From NCBI GenBank assembly GCA_003456855.1, contig DMOO01000034.1, forward strand, positions 1-26,161: DNA of 26,161 nt, given 5' to 3'. The notes under the pieces are model-generated. The model was not told the DNA's origin, did no database searches, and saw only the letters and a list, made by a program, of their open reading frames with translations. Position 1 is the stretch's first letter. Each line of letters begins with the position of its first letter. The position numbers and the translations under genes are program-made. This stretch comes from Sphaerochaeta sp. Lineage in GTDB: Bacteria; Spirochaetota; Spirochaetia; Sphaerochaetales; Sphaerochaetaceae. Positions 15,473 through 23,543 of this stretch are shown here, one piece after another.

Positions 15473-17389
15473 TCATTTTGTTCTGAGAGCCCTGATGGAA
15501 TTCAGCACAGCCAGGACCATGACGCCTACATCGGCGAAGATGGCGGCCCACATGTTGGTCACACCAAGTGCACCCAGAATCAGACATGCGAACTTTATTG
15601 CCAGAGCAAAGACGATGTTCTGGTAGACTATGTTGATGCACTTCTTGGATATCTTGATGGCCTTGGATATCTTCAATGGGTCGTCATCCATGAGAACCAC
15701 ATCCGCAGCCTCTATGGCCGCATCGGAACCCATGGCACCCATGGCGATTCCGATGTCCGCCCTTGTGAGAACCGGAGCATCGTTGATTCCGTCACCGACA
15801 AAGACCAGCTTGTCATTGTCGTTCCTCTTCTGGTCCAGAAGCTCCTCGACCTTCTGGACCTTGTCAGCTGGGAGAAGCTCGCTGTGGTACTCGTCGATCC
15901 CAAGTTCAACAGCAACCTTGGAGGCGGCCCTCTCGGCATCTCCGGTGAGCATCACGGTCTTCTCTATTCCCGCAGCCTTCAGCTGGCTGATGGCCTCTCT
16001 GGAGGTCTTCTTGTTGACATCGGAGATCACGATGTGGCCGCAGTAGCTTCCATCGATTGCAACGTGGACTATGGTTCCCACACTGTGGCAGTCACCAACC
16101 TCGATGCCTATTCTCTTCATCAGCTTGATGTTTCCAGCTGCCACCCTGTGGCCGTCAACGGTTCCAACCACCCCGTGGCCTCCGATCTCCTCAATGTCAG
16201 TGACTCTGCTTCTGTCCACGTCCTTGCCGTAGGCATTCTGAAGGCTCTTGCTTATCGGATGGGATGACGAGCATTCAACCAGGGCCGCATACTCGATTAT
16301 CTGGTCCTCAGGAATCGTTGCATGGTGTACAGCTGTAACCTCGAAAACTCCCTGTGTAAGTGTTCCGGTCTTGTCGAAGACTATGGTCTTTGCCTGCGAA
16401 AGCGTCTCAAGATAGTTCGAGCCCTTGATGAGGATGCCCTCGTGGCTTGCCCCACCGATTCCGGCGAAGAAGCTGAGCGGAATGCTGACAACCAGTGCGC
16501 ATGGGCAGCTGATTACCAGGAATGTCAGGGCTCTGTAGACCCAGGTGCTCCACATTGCGCCGCCATCAGCTGAGAAGATCATCCTTGCAAGCGGGGGCAG
16601 GATTGCCAATGCAAGTGCACTGTATACAACCGCAGGGGTGTAGATCCTTGCGAACTTTGCAATGAACTCCTCGGATCTGGACTTTCTTGAGCTTGCGTTC
16701 TCGACCAGCTCCAGAATCTTGGAGACAGTGGATTCCCCGAAGGCCTTCGTGGTTCTGATCTTGATGACACCGGTCATGTTTATGCAACCGCTGATTATCT
16801 CATCACCCTCATCTACATCCCTTGGAACGCTCTCACCGGTGAGGGCTGCCGTATCAAGAGTGGACCTCCCCTCCACCACAACACCATCGATAGGAACCTT
16901 CTCTCCAGGTTGGACAACTATGACGGTTCCGATCTCGACCTCGTCAGGATCGACCTGCTCAAGCTCACCATCCTTCTCGATGTTGGCATAGTCTGGTCTG
17001 ATGTCCATCAGCTCGCTGATGTTCCTTCTGCTCTTGCCAACTGCATAGCTCTGGAACAGCTCACCTATCTGGTAGAAGAGCATCACAGCTATGGCTTCGG
17101 TGTAGTCCCCGCTCTTCTCGTACAAAGCCAGGGCAAATGCTCCGATTGTGGCGAATGCCATCAGGAAGCATTCATCGAATGGTCTTCCGTTTATAACTCC
17201 CTTGAACGCCTTTCGGAGAATGTCATAGCCGATCTCAATGTAGATCAGCACATAGAACACAAGATAGAAGATGAACCCGAAGGTCCCCTCCTGACTGACA
17301 AGCCCTGTGGCCTTTATGATGCTGGCCACAAGGATCATCAATGCCGCGATACAGATGCGAATCAGCATCTTCCTCTGCTTTCTGTTCAT
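15473..17389 (-). CDS. Heavy-metal translocating P-type ATPase (P1B, Zn/Cd/Pb type), no N-terminal HMA domain
   Basis: A 638-residue P1B ATPase. Landmarks are TGES (184-187, actuator), CPC (295-297, metal site in the membrane), DKTGT (339-343, phosphorylated Asp), the SSHP motif of the nucleotide domain (about 375-378), MLTGD and GDGINDAP, then the last two helices with an Asp in FADVGVMV. A CPC plus an Asp in the final helix is the ZntA/CadA pattern, so zinc, cadmium or lead export is likely. It lacks the usual N-terminal metal-binding HMA domain; a free HMA protein is encoded 27 bases upstream and probably serves that role. AAGGA lies seven bases before the ATG. A clear terminator follows. 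Confidence 0.94.
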   Translation of the reverse strand: MNRKQRKMLIRICIAALMILVASIIKATGLVSQEGTFGFIFYLVFYVLIYIEIGYDILRKAFKGVINGRPFDECFLMAFATIGAFALALYEKSGDYTEAIAVMLFYQIGELFQSYAVGKSRRNISELMDIRPDYANIEKDGELEQVDPDEVEIGTVIVVQPGEKVPIDGVVVEGRSTLDTAALTGESVPRDVDEGDEIISGCINMTGVIKIRTTKAFGESTVSKILELVENASSRKSRSEEFIAKFARIYTPAVVYSALALAILPPLARMIFSADGGAMWSTWVYRALTFLVISCPCALVVSIPLSFFAGIGGASHEGILIKGSNYLETLSQAKTIVFDKTGTLTQGVFEVTAVHHATIPEDQIIEYAALVECSSSHPISKSLQNAYGKDVDRSRVTDIEEIGGHGVVGTVDGHRVAAGNIKLMKRIGIEVGDCHSVGTIVHVAIDGSYCGHIVISDVNKKTSREAISQLKAAGIEKTVMLTGDAERAASKVAVELGIDEYHSELLPADKVQKVEELLDQKRNDNDKLVFVGDGINDAPVLTRADIGIAMGAMGSDAAIEAADVVLMDDDPLKISKAIKISKKCINIVYQNIVFALAIKFACLILGALGVTNMWAAIFADVGVMVLAVLNSIRALRTK

Positions 17390-17416
17390 ACGAGAGTCCT
17401 TATTGTCTGCTTATTG

Positions 17417-17635
17417 TCAGAAATCGATCTCGCAGTCCGGTTCGACCTTTCTGCAGGCCTTGAAGACATCCTTCATGACCTTCTTCTCTTCCGCTCCCTC
17501 TTCGAACTCCACAGTCATCTTGAGAGCCATGAAATTGACGTTGGCGTCTGCAACGCCCTTTGTCTTCTTTGCAGCCTCCTGCATCAGGTTGGCGCAGTTT
17601 GCACAATCGACATCGATCTTGTAGGTCTTCTTCAT
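17417..17635 (-). CDS. Free-standing heavy-metal-associated (HMA) domain protein
   Basis: A 72-residue ferredoxin-like HMA domain protein. It begins MKKTYKIDVDCANC, with the CxxC metal site as C11-A-N-C14 and the residue before it Asp, typical of Zn/Cd HMA domains rather than copper ones (which have Met). Two further cysteines (C61, C68) with an acidic end may add ligands. It is the first gene of the unit, with GGAGG seven bases upstream and the P1B ATPase 27 bases downstream. It most likely acts as the detached metal-binding domain or chaperone of that ATPase. Confidence 0.92.
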   Translation of the reverse strand: MKKTYKIDVDCANCANLMQEAAKKTKGVADANVNFMALKMTVEFEEGAEEKKVMKDVFKACRKVEPDCEIDF

Positions 17636-17665
17636 GGTGTAGCCTCCGAAAGATTAACATTTAAG

Positions 17666-17679
17666 CATATTCTAATATG
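17666..17679. promoter_or_regulatory. Metal-regulator operator candidate 1 (CATATT-N2-AATATG)
   Basis: A perfect palindrome with CATATT/AATATG arms and a 2-base centre, extendable to 10-base arms with one mismatch. It lies between the -10 and the HMA gene. AT-rich imperfect 12-2-12 palindromes of this type are typical of ArsR/SmtB/CadC repressors of Zn/Cd exporters. Confidence 0.55.
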
Positions 17680-17690
17680 TTTATGTTTGC

Positions 17691-17719
17691 ATCATAGCTT
17701 GGCTGGGCCATATTGTCAA
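17691..17719 (-). promoter_or_regulatory. Near-consensus promoter for the HMA-ATPase operon
   Basis: On the minus strand: -35 TTGACA (17714-17719), 17-base spacer, -10 TATGAT (17691-17696). Transcription would begin near 17684 and give a leader of about 50 bases. The -35 lies inside the second palindrome. Confidence 0.8.
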
Positions 17720-17723
17720 TATG
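17709..17723. promoter_or_regulatory. Metal-regulator operator candidate 2 (CATATTG-T-CAATATG)
   Basis: A perfect 15-base palindrome with the same CATATT/AATATG arms as the first box. It covers the -35 hexamer, so a bound repressor would block the promoter. No regulator gene is adjacent, so it must act in trans. Confidence 0.55.
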
Positions 17724-17868
17724 ATTCTTTGAATCCTGACCATGACCAATGGTTACTTCATCTGCAGTATGGAGCGAGCTTTCGAATAACTACTTGCAAA
17801 ATAGCAAATTATAAAAAAATCTTAATCTTTTTGACATTTTCGCTGTAAGTGGTATGCAGGAGGCTATT

Positions 17869-18660
17869 ATGGTTAACACCCTAAGAAAGAGGAAATCTCT
17901 ACTTGAACAATATATAGCTATTTGCCAGGAATTTCTAAAATCGGCACCTGAAGGAACTCTGAGAATATCATCACACAAAGGTGTTCTCAGATTCTATCAT
18001 ATGGGAATAATTGATGACCGCAATGGCCAGTACATTCCAAAGGCATCAATTGAAATCGCCGCCAATTTGGCACGGAAGGATTATTATGAGAAAATCCTGA
18101 CCGACTGTAAAACAGAGCTGGCTCTGGTCAATAAACTTCTGAAGCTTGAACTGAAGCAACCTGTGGCAAGGATCTTTGGAAAACTCGATATCAGACGACA
18201 GGCATTTATAAATCCTATCGATGACACCTTACAGAACAAGATGAAGAAATGGAAGGAAGCAGAGACGGAAAAGCTTGAAATCCAAAAGGACAAGAAGACA
18301 CGAGTCACAGTCAATGGAGAGCTTGTCAGGTCCACAGCTGAGAAAAACATAGCTGATGCCCTAAGTAGGGAAAAATTGAGCTATAAGTATGAAGCTAAGT
18401 TCATAGCAAAGAATGGCAAAATACTCTATCCGGATTTCTCAATCTGGCAACCGGGAACTGGTGACATCATTTTCTGGGAGCATTTCGGGATGATGGACCA
18501 TCCAGAGTATGTCGGGCACCTTATGGAAAAGCTTGAAGCGTATTCTTCCAGTGGAATATTCCCTGGACATCGATTGATTCTGACCTTCTCTGACAGTTAC
18601 AAGAGACTAACAGAGGATGATATTGAGGAAAGGATAGCAAAGATTATCAAAAGACAATAA
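17869..18660 (+). CDS. Orphan protein with PD-(D/E)XK nuclease-like C-terminal domain
   Basis: A 263-residue protein. The N-terminal half is helical and charged with likely coiled-coil stretches. The C-terminal part has a PD-(D/E)XK-like order: Glu in RSTAEKNIADAL (E158), PDF in ILYPDFSIW (D189), and WEHFGMMDHPEYV (E204, H205), then a Lys/Glu-rich helix and a GHRLILTFSD strand. EHFG in place of E-x-K is a recurrent pattern I associate with uncharacterised proteins from gut anaerobes. The ATG at 17869 was chosen for AGGAGG five bases upstream; an in-frame ATG at 17854 has no ribosome site. It stands alone on the plus strand between two minus-strand operons and is AT-richer than its neighbours, so horizontal acquisition is possible. 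DNA or RNA cleavage is likely but unproven. Confidence 0.75.
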   Translation: MVNTLRKRKSLLEQYIAICQEFLKSAPEGTLRISSHKGVLRFYHMGIIDDRNGQYIPKASIEIAANLARKDYYEKILTDCKTELALVNKLLKLELKQPVARIFGKLDIRRQAFINPIDDTLQNKMKKWKEAETEKLEIQKDKKTRVTVNGELVRSTAEKNIADALSREKLSYKYEAKFIAKNGKILYPDFSIWQPGTGDIIFWEHFGMMDHPEYVGHLMEKLEAYSSSGIFPGHRLILTFSDSYKRLTEDDIEERIAKIIKRQ

Positions 18661-18801
18661 TGGAATTTGACTCTGTGGGGAAAAAGGCAGAAAAAAGATA
18701 AAAAAAATGATGAAAAATTGACTTAAATTGAAAGTTTTCAAAATAGGGATAAATAATCGACAAGTTTTTTGCCTTACAGAAGAAAAGTTGGGAAAAAAGA
18801 T

Positions 18802-18828
18802 AAAAAAGTCCCCGTTTGCACGAGGACT
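18802..18828 (-). terminator. Intrinsic terminator after the acyl-CoA synthetase
   Basis: On the minus strand AGTCCTCG pairs with CGGGGACT (one mismatch) around a 6-base loop, followed by TTTTTTATC and a second T-run. It lies about 20 bases beyond the synthetase stop. Confidence 0.85.
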
Positions 18829-18849
18829 CGTATCTAATCCAATAGTTTG

Positions 18850-20592
18850 TCAGACCATCTTTGTAAGTGACTCGTCAATGGCACCGATCTTGAATCTCTG
18901 GATCTTTGCGCTTGATGAGAGCGGGAACTTCTCCATGCTGAGAGAAAGCTTTCTGATCTTCTTGTAGCTCGGGAAGGATGCGTTGACCTCTGTGATGATG
19001 TCACCGATGTGGTCAAGCATGGCCTTCTTGTCGTCCTTGAACTGCTCGACGCATGCATCTGATGGATGTACGATCGCCATGATACCCTCGACCTTCTTCT
19101 TCTCGTCTGCGACATAGCCGCGGACGACGATCTGGTCGATGTCATCATAGAGCTGGAAGGCATCCTCGACCTCTTCAGGGAAGACGTTCTTACCACCCTC
19201 TGTGACGATGATGTTCTTCTGTCTACCTGTGAGGTAAAGATAGTTTCTGGAATCCAGATGTCCGATGTCACCTGTGTTGAGCCAGCCGTCCTCGGTGAGG
19301 ATCTCTGCTGTTGCCTCAGGGTTCTTGTAGTAGCCCTGCATCACCATTGAACCCTTAACGAAGATGAGACCGTTGCCGTCTGCATCAGGATTGACGATCT
19401 TCTCCTCAACTCCGGGGAGTGTCCTTCCGACAGAGGTCTCGATGTAGTCGAAGATCGGGTTGAGGTTGATGATAGGGCTTGTCTCTGTAAGGCCGTAGCC
19501 CTGGACAAAGTCAACGCCGAGCTGGTTGAACTGCTTGAATGTCGAGGCTGGAAGCGGTCCGCCGCCGCAGATGGCGATTCTGACCTTGTCCAATGACACC
19601 TGCTTCAGGATGAACTTGAACCACTTCTTTCCAACATTGAGATGGAAGTGCTTCTTGAGGAAGCCGCTGAATCCCATAAGGCCGTGGATTAGACCATAGA
19701 CAAAGGCTCCCTTCTCCTTCAGGCCCTTGTTGATTCCGGCAATCAGCTTGTTGAACAGCATAGGGACGCCGAGGAACATTGTGACCTCGCCCTCCTTGAG
19801 GTCCTTGAAGATCTGCTTTACCACAAGCTTCTTGCCGAAGACGATCTTGCAGCCTGAGGCAATGCCCTCAAGGAAGACTGCCAGCATAGTGTAGGCGTGG
19901 TGGATAGGCAGGATGGCATAGAAGACATCGTCGTCGTAGATGTTCATCCAGCCCTGGGCCTGCCAGACATCTGAAGTCAGGTTCTCATGTGAGAGCATGA
20001 CACCCTTAGGGGTTCCTGTCGTTCCGCTTGTGAACATGATTGCGGCAAGCTCCTTGCTTGTCGCATACTCGATCGGATGCTCTTTGGAGCTTCTCATCTT
20101 GAAGATGTGGCTCTCGGACTCCTCAACGTCAAGGACGATCTTCGGGATGTCCATCTTGATGTCGTTGATCTTCTCATGGTCCATGAAAAGGACCTTTGCA
20201 TCTGCGAAGGTAAGCAGGTTCTGGATGACCTCTGAGGAGAGTGAGTAGTCCACAGGGACTATGATTGCACCTGCATAGGCGATTGCAAGGTATGCCATTG
20301 CCCACTCAGGGCTGTTCTTTCCGGAGACACCGACCTTGTCACCGTGTCTGACTCCGAGCTCATAGAGCTTGTTGGCCAGGCCCTTCATGATTGCCTGGGC
20401 TTCTTTATATGTGAAGACCTCGTGCTTTGGAGCGAATGCCTCGAAGACCTTGTTGTTCGGGAATCTCTTGGTTGTGATGTCAAACTGCTCGTTCAGAGTT
20501 GGCCACTCTGCGTTGAATAACTTGCCCTCTCCTCTGAACTCGTCAAGGAAGGCCCATGGTTTCATAGTGTGTGCTGGTTTCTTTGAAGACAT
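18850..20592 (-). CDS. AMP-dependent acyl-CoA synthetase/ligase (FadD-like)
   Basis: A 580-residue adenylate-forming enzyme. The AMP-binding P-loop MFTSGTTGTPKG is at about residues 186-197, followed by the central QGYGLTETSP motif, GWLNTGDIGHLD and the hinge region LTGRQKNIIVTEGGKNVFPEEVE. The catalytic Lys near the C-terminus is in SSSAKIQRF. The length and a missing long extension match long-chain fatty acyl-CoA or acyl-ACP synthetases. It activates a carboxylic acid with ATP to acyl-AMP and then acyl-CoA, probably for reuse of host or dietary fatty acids. AGGTGG lies four bases before the ATG. It is monocistronic, with its own promoter and terminator. Chain-length preference is unknown. 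Confidence 0.93.
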   Translation of the reverse strand: MSSKKPAHTMKPWAFLDEFRGEGKLFNAEWPTLNEQFDITTKRFPNNKVFEAFAPKHEVFTYKEAQAIMKGLANKLYELGVRHGDKVGVSGKNSPEWAMAYLAIAYAGAIIVPVDYSLSSEVIQNLLTFADAKVLFMDHEKINDIKMDIPKIVLDVEESESHIFKMRSSKEHPIEYATSKELAAIMFTSGTTGTPKGVMLSHENLTSDVWQAQGWMNIYDDDVFYAILPIHHAYTMLAVFLEGIASGCKIVFGKKLVVKQIFKDLKEGEVTMFLGVPMLFNKLIAGINKGLKEKGAFVYGLIHGLMGFSGFLKKHFHLNVGKKWFKFILKQVSLDKVRIAICGGGPLPASTFKQFNQLGVDFVQGYGLTETSPIINLNPIFDYIETSVGRTLPGVEEKIVNPDADGNGLIFVKGSMVMQGYYKNPEATAEILTEDGWLNTGDIGHLDSRNYLYLTGRQKNIIVTEGGKNVFPEEVEDAFQLYDDIDQIVVRGYVADEKKKVEGIMAIVHPSDACVEQFKDDKKAMLDHIGDIITEVNASFPSYKKIRKLSLSMEKFPLSSSAKIQRFKIGAIDESLTKMV

Positions 20593-20698
20593 TTATCCAC
20601 CTTTATACCCAGGGTTCCCCGGGTCATTGAATTGATTAAGTATCTCAGAAAAGAACGCCCCATAGGTATAGTAGGTTCTAATCAATTCTGACATTGGC

Positions 20699-20746
20699 AG
20701 TATAGTCAAAGTCTGCTAATTTGACAATATTCCTTTAAATGTCAAA
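20699..20746 (-). promoter_or_regulatory. Promoter for the acyl-CoA synthetase with overlapping inverted repeat
   Basis: On the minus strand: -35 TTGTCA (20722-20727), 17-base spacer, -10 TATACT (20699-20704). An inverted repeat TTTGACA-N13-TGTCAAA (20720-20746) overlaps the -35 and looks like an operator. The remaining leader to the ATG is about 100 bases and shows no clear structure beyond a small CCCGGG/CCTGGG element near the start codon. Confidence 0.65.
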
Positions 20747-20760
20747 GAAAAATATCCCGC

Positions 20761-20789
20761 AAAAAAAGGGATGACCTTCCGACCATCCC
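20761..20789 (-). terminator. Intrinsic terminator after L-serine dehydratase
   Basis: On the minus strand GGGATG and CATCCC pair around a 10-base loop (20768-20789), followed by seven T residues. It lies about 25 bases beyond the serine dehydratase stop. Confidence 0.88.
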
Positions 20790-20811
20790 AGCACAAACAA
20801 ATGAATTCCAA

Positions 20812-22026
20812 TCAACCACGCCTTGCGTATGCTTTTGCAAGCCCGCCTTCAGAGGTCTCACGGTATCTCTGGTTCATGTCCAGACCCGTGTAGTACATGC
20901 TCTTTAGTACCATGTCATAGCTGATGTTTCTGGTTCCGGTAAGGAAGAAGGCGATGTTTGCAGCATTCAAGGCCCTCATGGCTGCAACGGCGTTACGCTC
21001 GATGCAAGGAATCTGAACAAGACCGCAGATAGGGTCACAGGTAAGACCAAGATGATGCTCCAAGGCAACCTCTGCAGCATACTCGATCTGGTCTATATTG
21101 TAGCCGAAGGCCTGACCGGCAGCCGCTGCCGCCATCGAACAGGCAACACCAACCTCAGCCTGGCATCCACATTCGGCTCCGGAGACTGATGCGTTCTGCT
21201 TTGCAAGTTCTCCAAAGAGACCTGCAACTGCAAGGCACTTTAGAACCTGTTCCTCGGTCAGTCCCCTCTTTGAGGACAGATAGTAGAGAACAGCAGGAAG
21301 GACTCCACAGCTTCCACAGGTCGGAGCGGTGACCACTGTACCGTTGTCAGCGTTCTGCTCGCTGCATGCAAAGGCATAGGAGCAGACAAGCTGTGCCTCC
21401 ACAAGTTCGGCATGCTTGTTCTGTGGAACCTGTTCATGGAGGTACTTGGCCTTTCTGTGCACATGGAGTGGTCCTGGAAGATCGCCGGACTTGGACAGAC
21501 CCTCTTCGATCTCGTTCTTCATGGCATCCCAGACAGTCTTGAGGAAGTCCCAGATCTCCTTGCCTTCACTGAGCTCTATGTACTCTACAAGACCTATGTA
21601 CCTGAAGGAACAGAACTGCCTGATCTCTGCAAAAGAGTTCTCCATATAGATATCATCGTCTGCTTTTTTGACGGTTTCCCCTTCAATCACGATATCGCCA
21701 CCACCGATGCTCTCATATCTCTGACGAGCTATCTCAGCACCTGTCTCGCTGATTGCAATGAGGTCCAGAGTGTTTGGGTGCTTGATATCCTCAGGGTCCT
21801 TCTCCGGTACAATGACATCAACGCTCTTCGGTGCGAAGGTGTCCGCCAGGACACGGTCGGTTCCATGGCCCTTGCCCGTCTTGCCCAGGCTGCCATAGAG
21901 ATATGCGCGGTATGATGCCGCATCAGGATACTTCTCCTTGAAATGGGTGGCTGCAAAGCCAGGTCCCATTGTATGGGAGCTGGATGGTCCCTTTCCTATC
22001 TTGAATATATCTCTGATTGATTTCAT
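20812..22026 (-). CDS. sdaA: L-serine ammonia-lyase (iron-sulfur L-serine dehydratase), single chain
   Basis: A 404-residue single-chain SdaA-type enzyme that converts L-serine to pyruvate and ammonia. The beta domain opens with the signature SIRDIFKIGKGPSSSHTMGP. The alpha domain has TAPTCGSCGVLPAVL, ECGCQAEVGVACSMAAA and LTCDPICGLVQIPC, which supply the cysteine ligands of the oxygen-sensitive [4Fe-4S] cluster. It is about 50 residues shorter than the E. coli enzymes, with the loss in the beta domain and linker; all catalytic motifs are present. AGGGGA precedes the ATG. It is transcribed alone, divergently from a MATE gene. The iron-sulfur type fits an anaerobic amino-acid fermenter. Confidence 0.95.
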   Translation of the reverse strand: MKSIRDIFKIGKGPSSSHTMGPGFAATHFKEKYPDAASYRAYLYGSLGKTGKGHGTDRVLADTFAPKSVDVIVPEKDPEDIKHPNTLDLIAISETGAEIARQRYESIGGGDIVIEGETVKKADDDIYMENSFAEIRQFCSFRYIGLVEYIELSEGKEIWDFLKTVWDAMKNEIEEGLSKSGDLPGPLHVHRKAKYLHEQVPQNKHAELVEAQLVCSYAFACSEQNADNGTVVTAPTCGSCGVLPAVLYYLSSKRGLTEEQVLKCLAVAGLFGELAKQNASVSGAECGCQAEVGVACSMAAAAAGQAFGYNIDQIEYAAEVALEHHLGLTCDPICGLVQIPCIERNAVAAMRALNAANIAFFLTGTRNISYDMVLKSMYYTGLDMNQRYRETSEGGLAKAYARRG

Positions 22027-22065
22027 ACAATTCCCCTTTTTACATTGCCTTTAATCAGTCCCATT

Positions 22066-22094
22066 AATCTAATGGACAAGAAAGAAGTTTTCAA
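22066..22094 (-). promoter_or_regulatory. Candidate promoter for L-serine dehydratase
   Basis: On the minus strand: TTGAAA (22089-22094), 17-base spacer, TAGATT (22066-22071), giving a leader of about 35 bases before the ATG at 22026. Moderate match only. Confidence 0.45.
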
Positions 22095-22134
22095 CCCACT
22101 ACACCTTTTTCATAATTAAATATATTATGTGACC

Positions 22135-23529
22135 ATGCCATTCGCAAGTGCTAACAAGCCGGGAGATGCAGACCTTCTCAACGGCCCGATAATGGGCAAG
22201 ATATTCAAATTCGTACTTCCTCTGATGCTGACAAATCTGCTGCAGAATCTTTACAACGCAGCGGACATGGTCGTTGTGGGACTGTCCAATGTGGACGGTG
22301 CAATCGGAGCGATTGGAACAACCAGTGCCCTGGTCAACTGCATCCTCAACATCTTCATGGGCTTTGCAGTCGGTTCAAGCGTAATGGTAGCCAGAGCCAT
22401 AGGCGAAAGAAACAGGGACAAGGCCTCCGATGCAGTCCACACAGCAATCATGATCAGCCTTATCTCAGGCATCTTGACAATGGGTCTTGGTCTGTGGATC
22501 TGCCGCCCGATCCTTGCTCTGATGGGAGACAAGGGACACATTCTGGACCTTGCAACCCTGTATACAAAGATCTACTTCCTCGGAGTCCCGTTCATATCCA
22601 TGACGAACTTCCTGATCTCCATCTTCAGGGCAAAGGGAGACACCAAGACCCCGCTTATAGTCCTGACGCTGACAGGTCTTCTCAATGTAATGCTGAATCT
22701 GCTGTTCGTACTCGGCTTCCACATGTCGGTTGATGGGGTTTCACTTGCAACAGGAATCTCGAACCTGGTCTCGATGGTGGTGCTTGGAGGCATACTCGCC
22801 AAGGACAAGGGTCTTTGCAGACTGGACATCAAGAAACTCAGAATCGAGAAGTACGCACTTAAGGGAATAGTCTACAACGGTCTTCCAGCAGGCATCCAAG
22901 GAGCACTCTTCTCCCTTTCCAACATGATAATCCAGAGCAGCATAATCAACATAAACAACACGGTCTGCCCGGGAGGTTCGGACATAATAGACGGAAACGC
23001 AGCTGGTGCCAGCCTTGAGAGCTTCGCCTATGTGGCAACCAACTCCGTCTGCCAGGCAGCGGTGACCTTCGTCAGCCAGCACTATGGCGCAAAGAAGTTC
23101 AAGAGAGCCGGCAAGGTCATCAGGGACTGCTATCTTGTGTCCTTCCTGATCGCCGAGACTGTTTCGCTGCTGATCATCCTCCTCAGGATACCTCTCATCA
23201 ACATCTATGTTGACTCTCCAATGGCAGTGAAGGCGGCGGAGACAAGAATACTCTACATGCTCACCCTCTACTTCACCCTGGCTTCAATGGACACCGGTTC
23301 CGGCATAGTCAGAGGCCTTAACAGATCCATACTCTCAACAACTGTCACGCTGATAGGTTCCTGTGTTCTCAGAATAGTCTGGATCGCAACTGTGGTGCGT
23401 GTGCACATGACACTTGAATTCGTGTACCTCTCCTATCCGCTCTCATGGAGCATAACGGGACTCTGCCACTTCATAGTGACGATGACGGTTAGAAGAAAGC
23501 TTCTCAAACAATATCCCGAGTCAGATTGA
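22135..23529 (+). CDS. MATE family efflux transporter (second copy)
   Basis: A 464-residue MATE protein with about 12 membrane segments. The N-terminal half has LNGPIMGKIFKFVLPLMLTNLLQNLYNAADMVVVG, split here as NGPIMGKIFKF then PLMLTNLLQNLYN and ADMVVVG, the strongest family signature. The second half begins with FVSQHYGAKKFKR. It is only distantly similar to the MATE copy in the LacI locus. The frame also allows a GTG at 22129; the ATG at 22135 was preferred because a TATATT ends eight bases before it and there is no Shine-Dalgarno for either. It converges with the RseC-like gene with only 14 bases between stops. Probable Na+- or H+-coupled drug/metabolite export. Confidence 0.92.
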   Translation: MPFASANKPGDADLLNGPIMGKIFKFVLPLMLTNLLQNLYNAADMVVVGLSNVDGAIGAIGTTSALVNCILNIFMGFAVGSSVMVARAIGERNRDKASDAVHTAIMISLISGILTMGLGLWICRPILALMGDKGHILDLATLYTKIYFLGVPFISMTNFLISIFRAKGDTKTPLIVLTLTGLLNVMLNLLFVLGFHMSVDGVSLATGISNLVSMVVLGGILAKDKGLCRLDIKKLRIEKYALKGIVYNGLPAGIQGALFSLSNMIIQSSIININNTVCPGGSDIIDGNAAGASLESFAYVATNSVCQAAVTFVSQHYGAKKFKRAGKVIRDCYLVSFLIAETVSLLIILLRIPLINIYVDSPMAVKAAETRILYMLTLYFTLASMDTGSGIVRGLNRSILSTTVTLIGSCVLRIVWIATVVRVHMTLEFVYLSYPLSWSITGLCHFIVTMTVRRKLLKQYPESD

Positions 23530-23543
23530 TTAATGATTAAAAC

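Noticed and set aside
15392..16267. 291-codon plus-strand open frame opposite the P-type ATPase
   Set aside because: It is the complement of the ATPase C-terminal half, starts inside the terminator/vsr start region and has no motif.
16910..17848. 312-codon plus-strand open frame across the ATPase and HMA genes
   Set aside because: It lies antisense to two well-supported genes, has no ribosome site or family motif, and reads as the complement of P-type ATPase codons.
18676..18806. A-rich near-repeats (GGGGAAAAA...AGATAAAAAA at two places) suggesting a repeat array
   Set aside because: Only two imperfect copies. The second is explained by the T-run of the synthetase terminator read on the other strand; the 190-base gap holds nothing else I can support.
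20603..20625. Short GC-rich element (CCCGGG/CCTGGG) next to the synthetase start as a riboswitch or regulatory stem
   Set aside because: The stem is short and no conserved riboswitch core is visible in the roughly 100-base leader.
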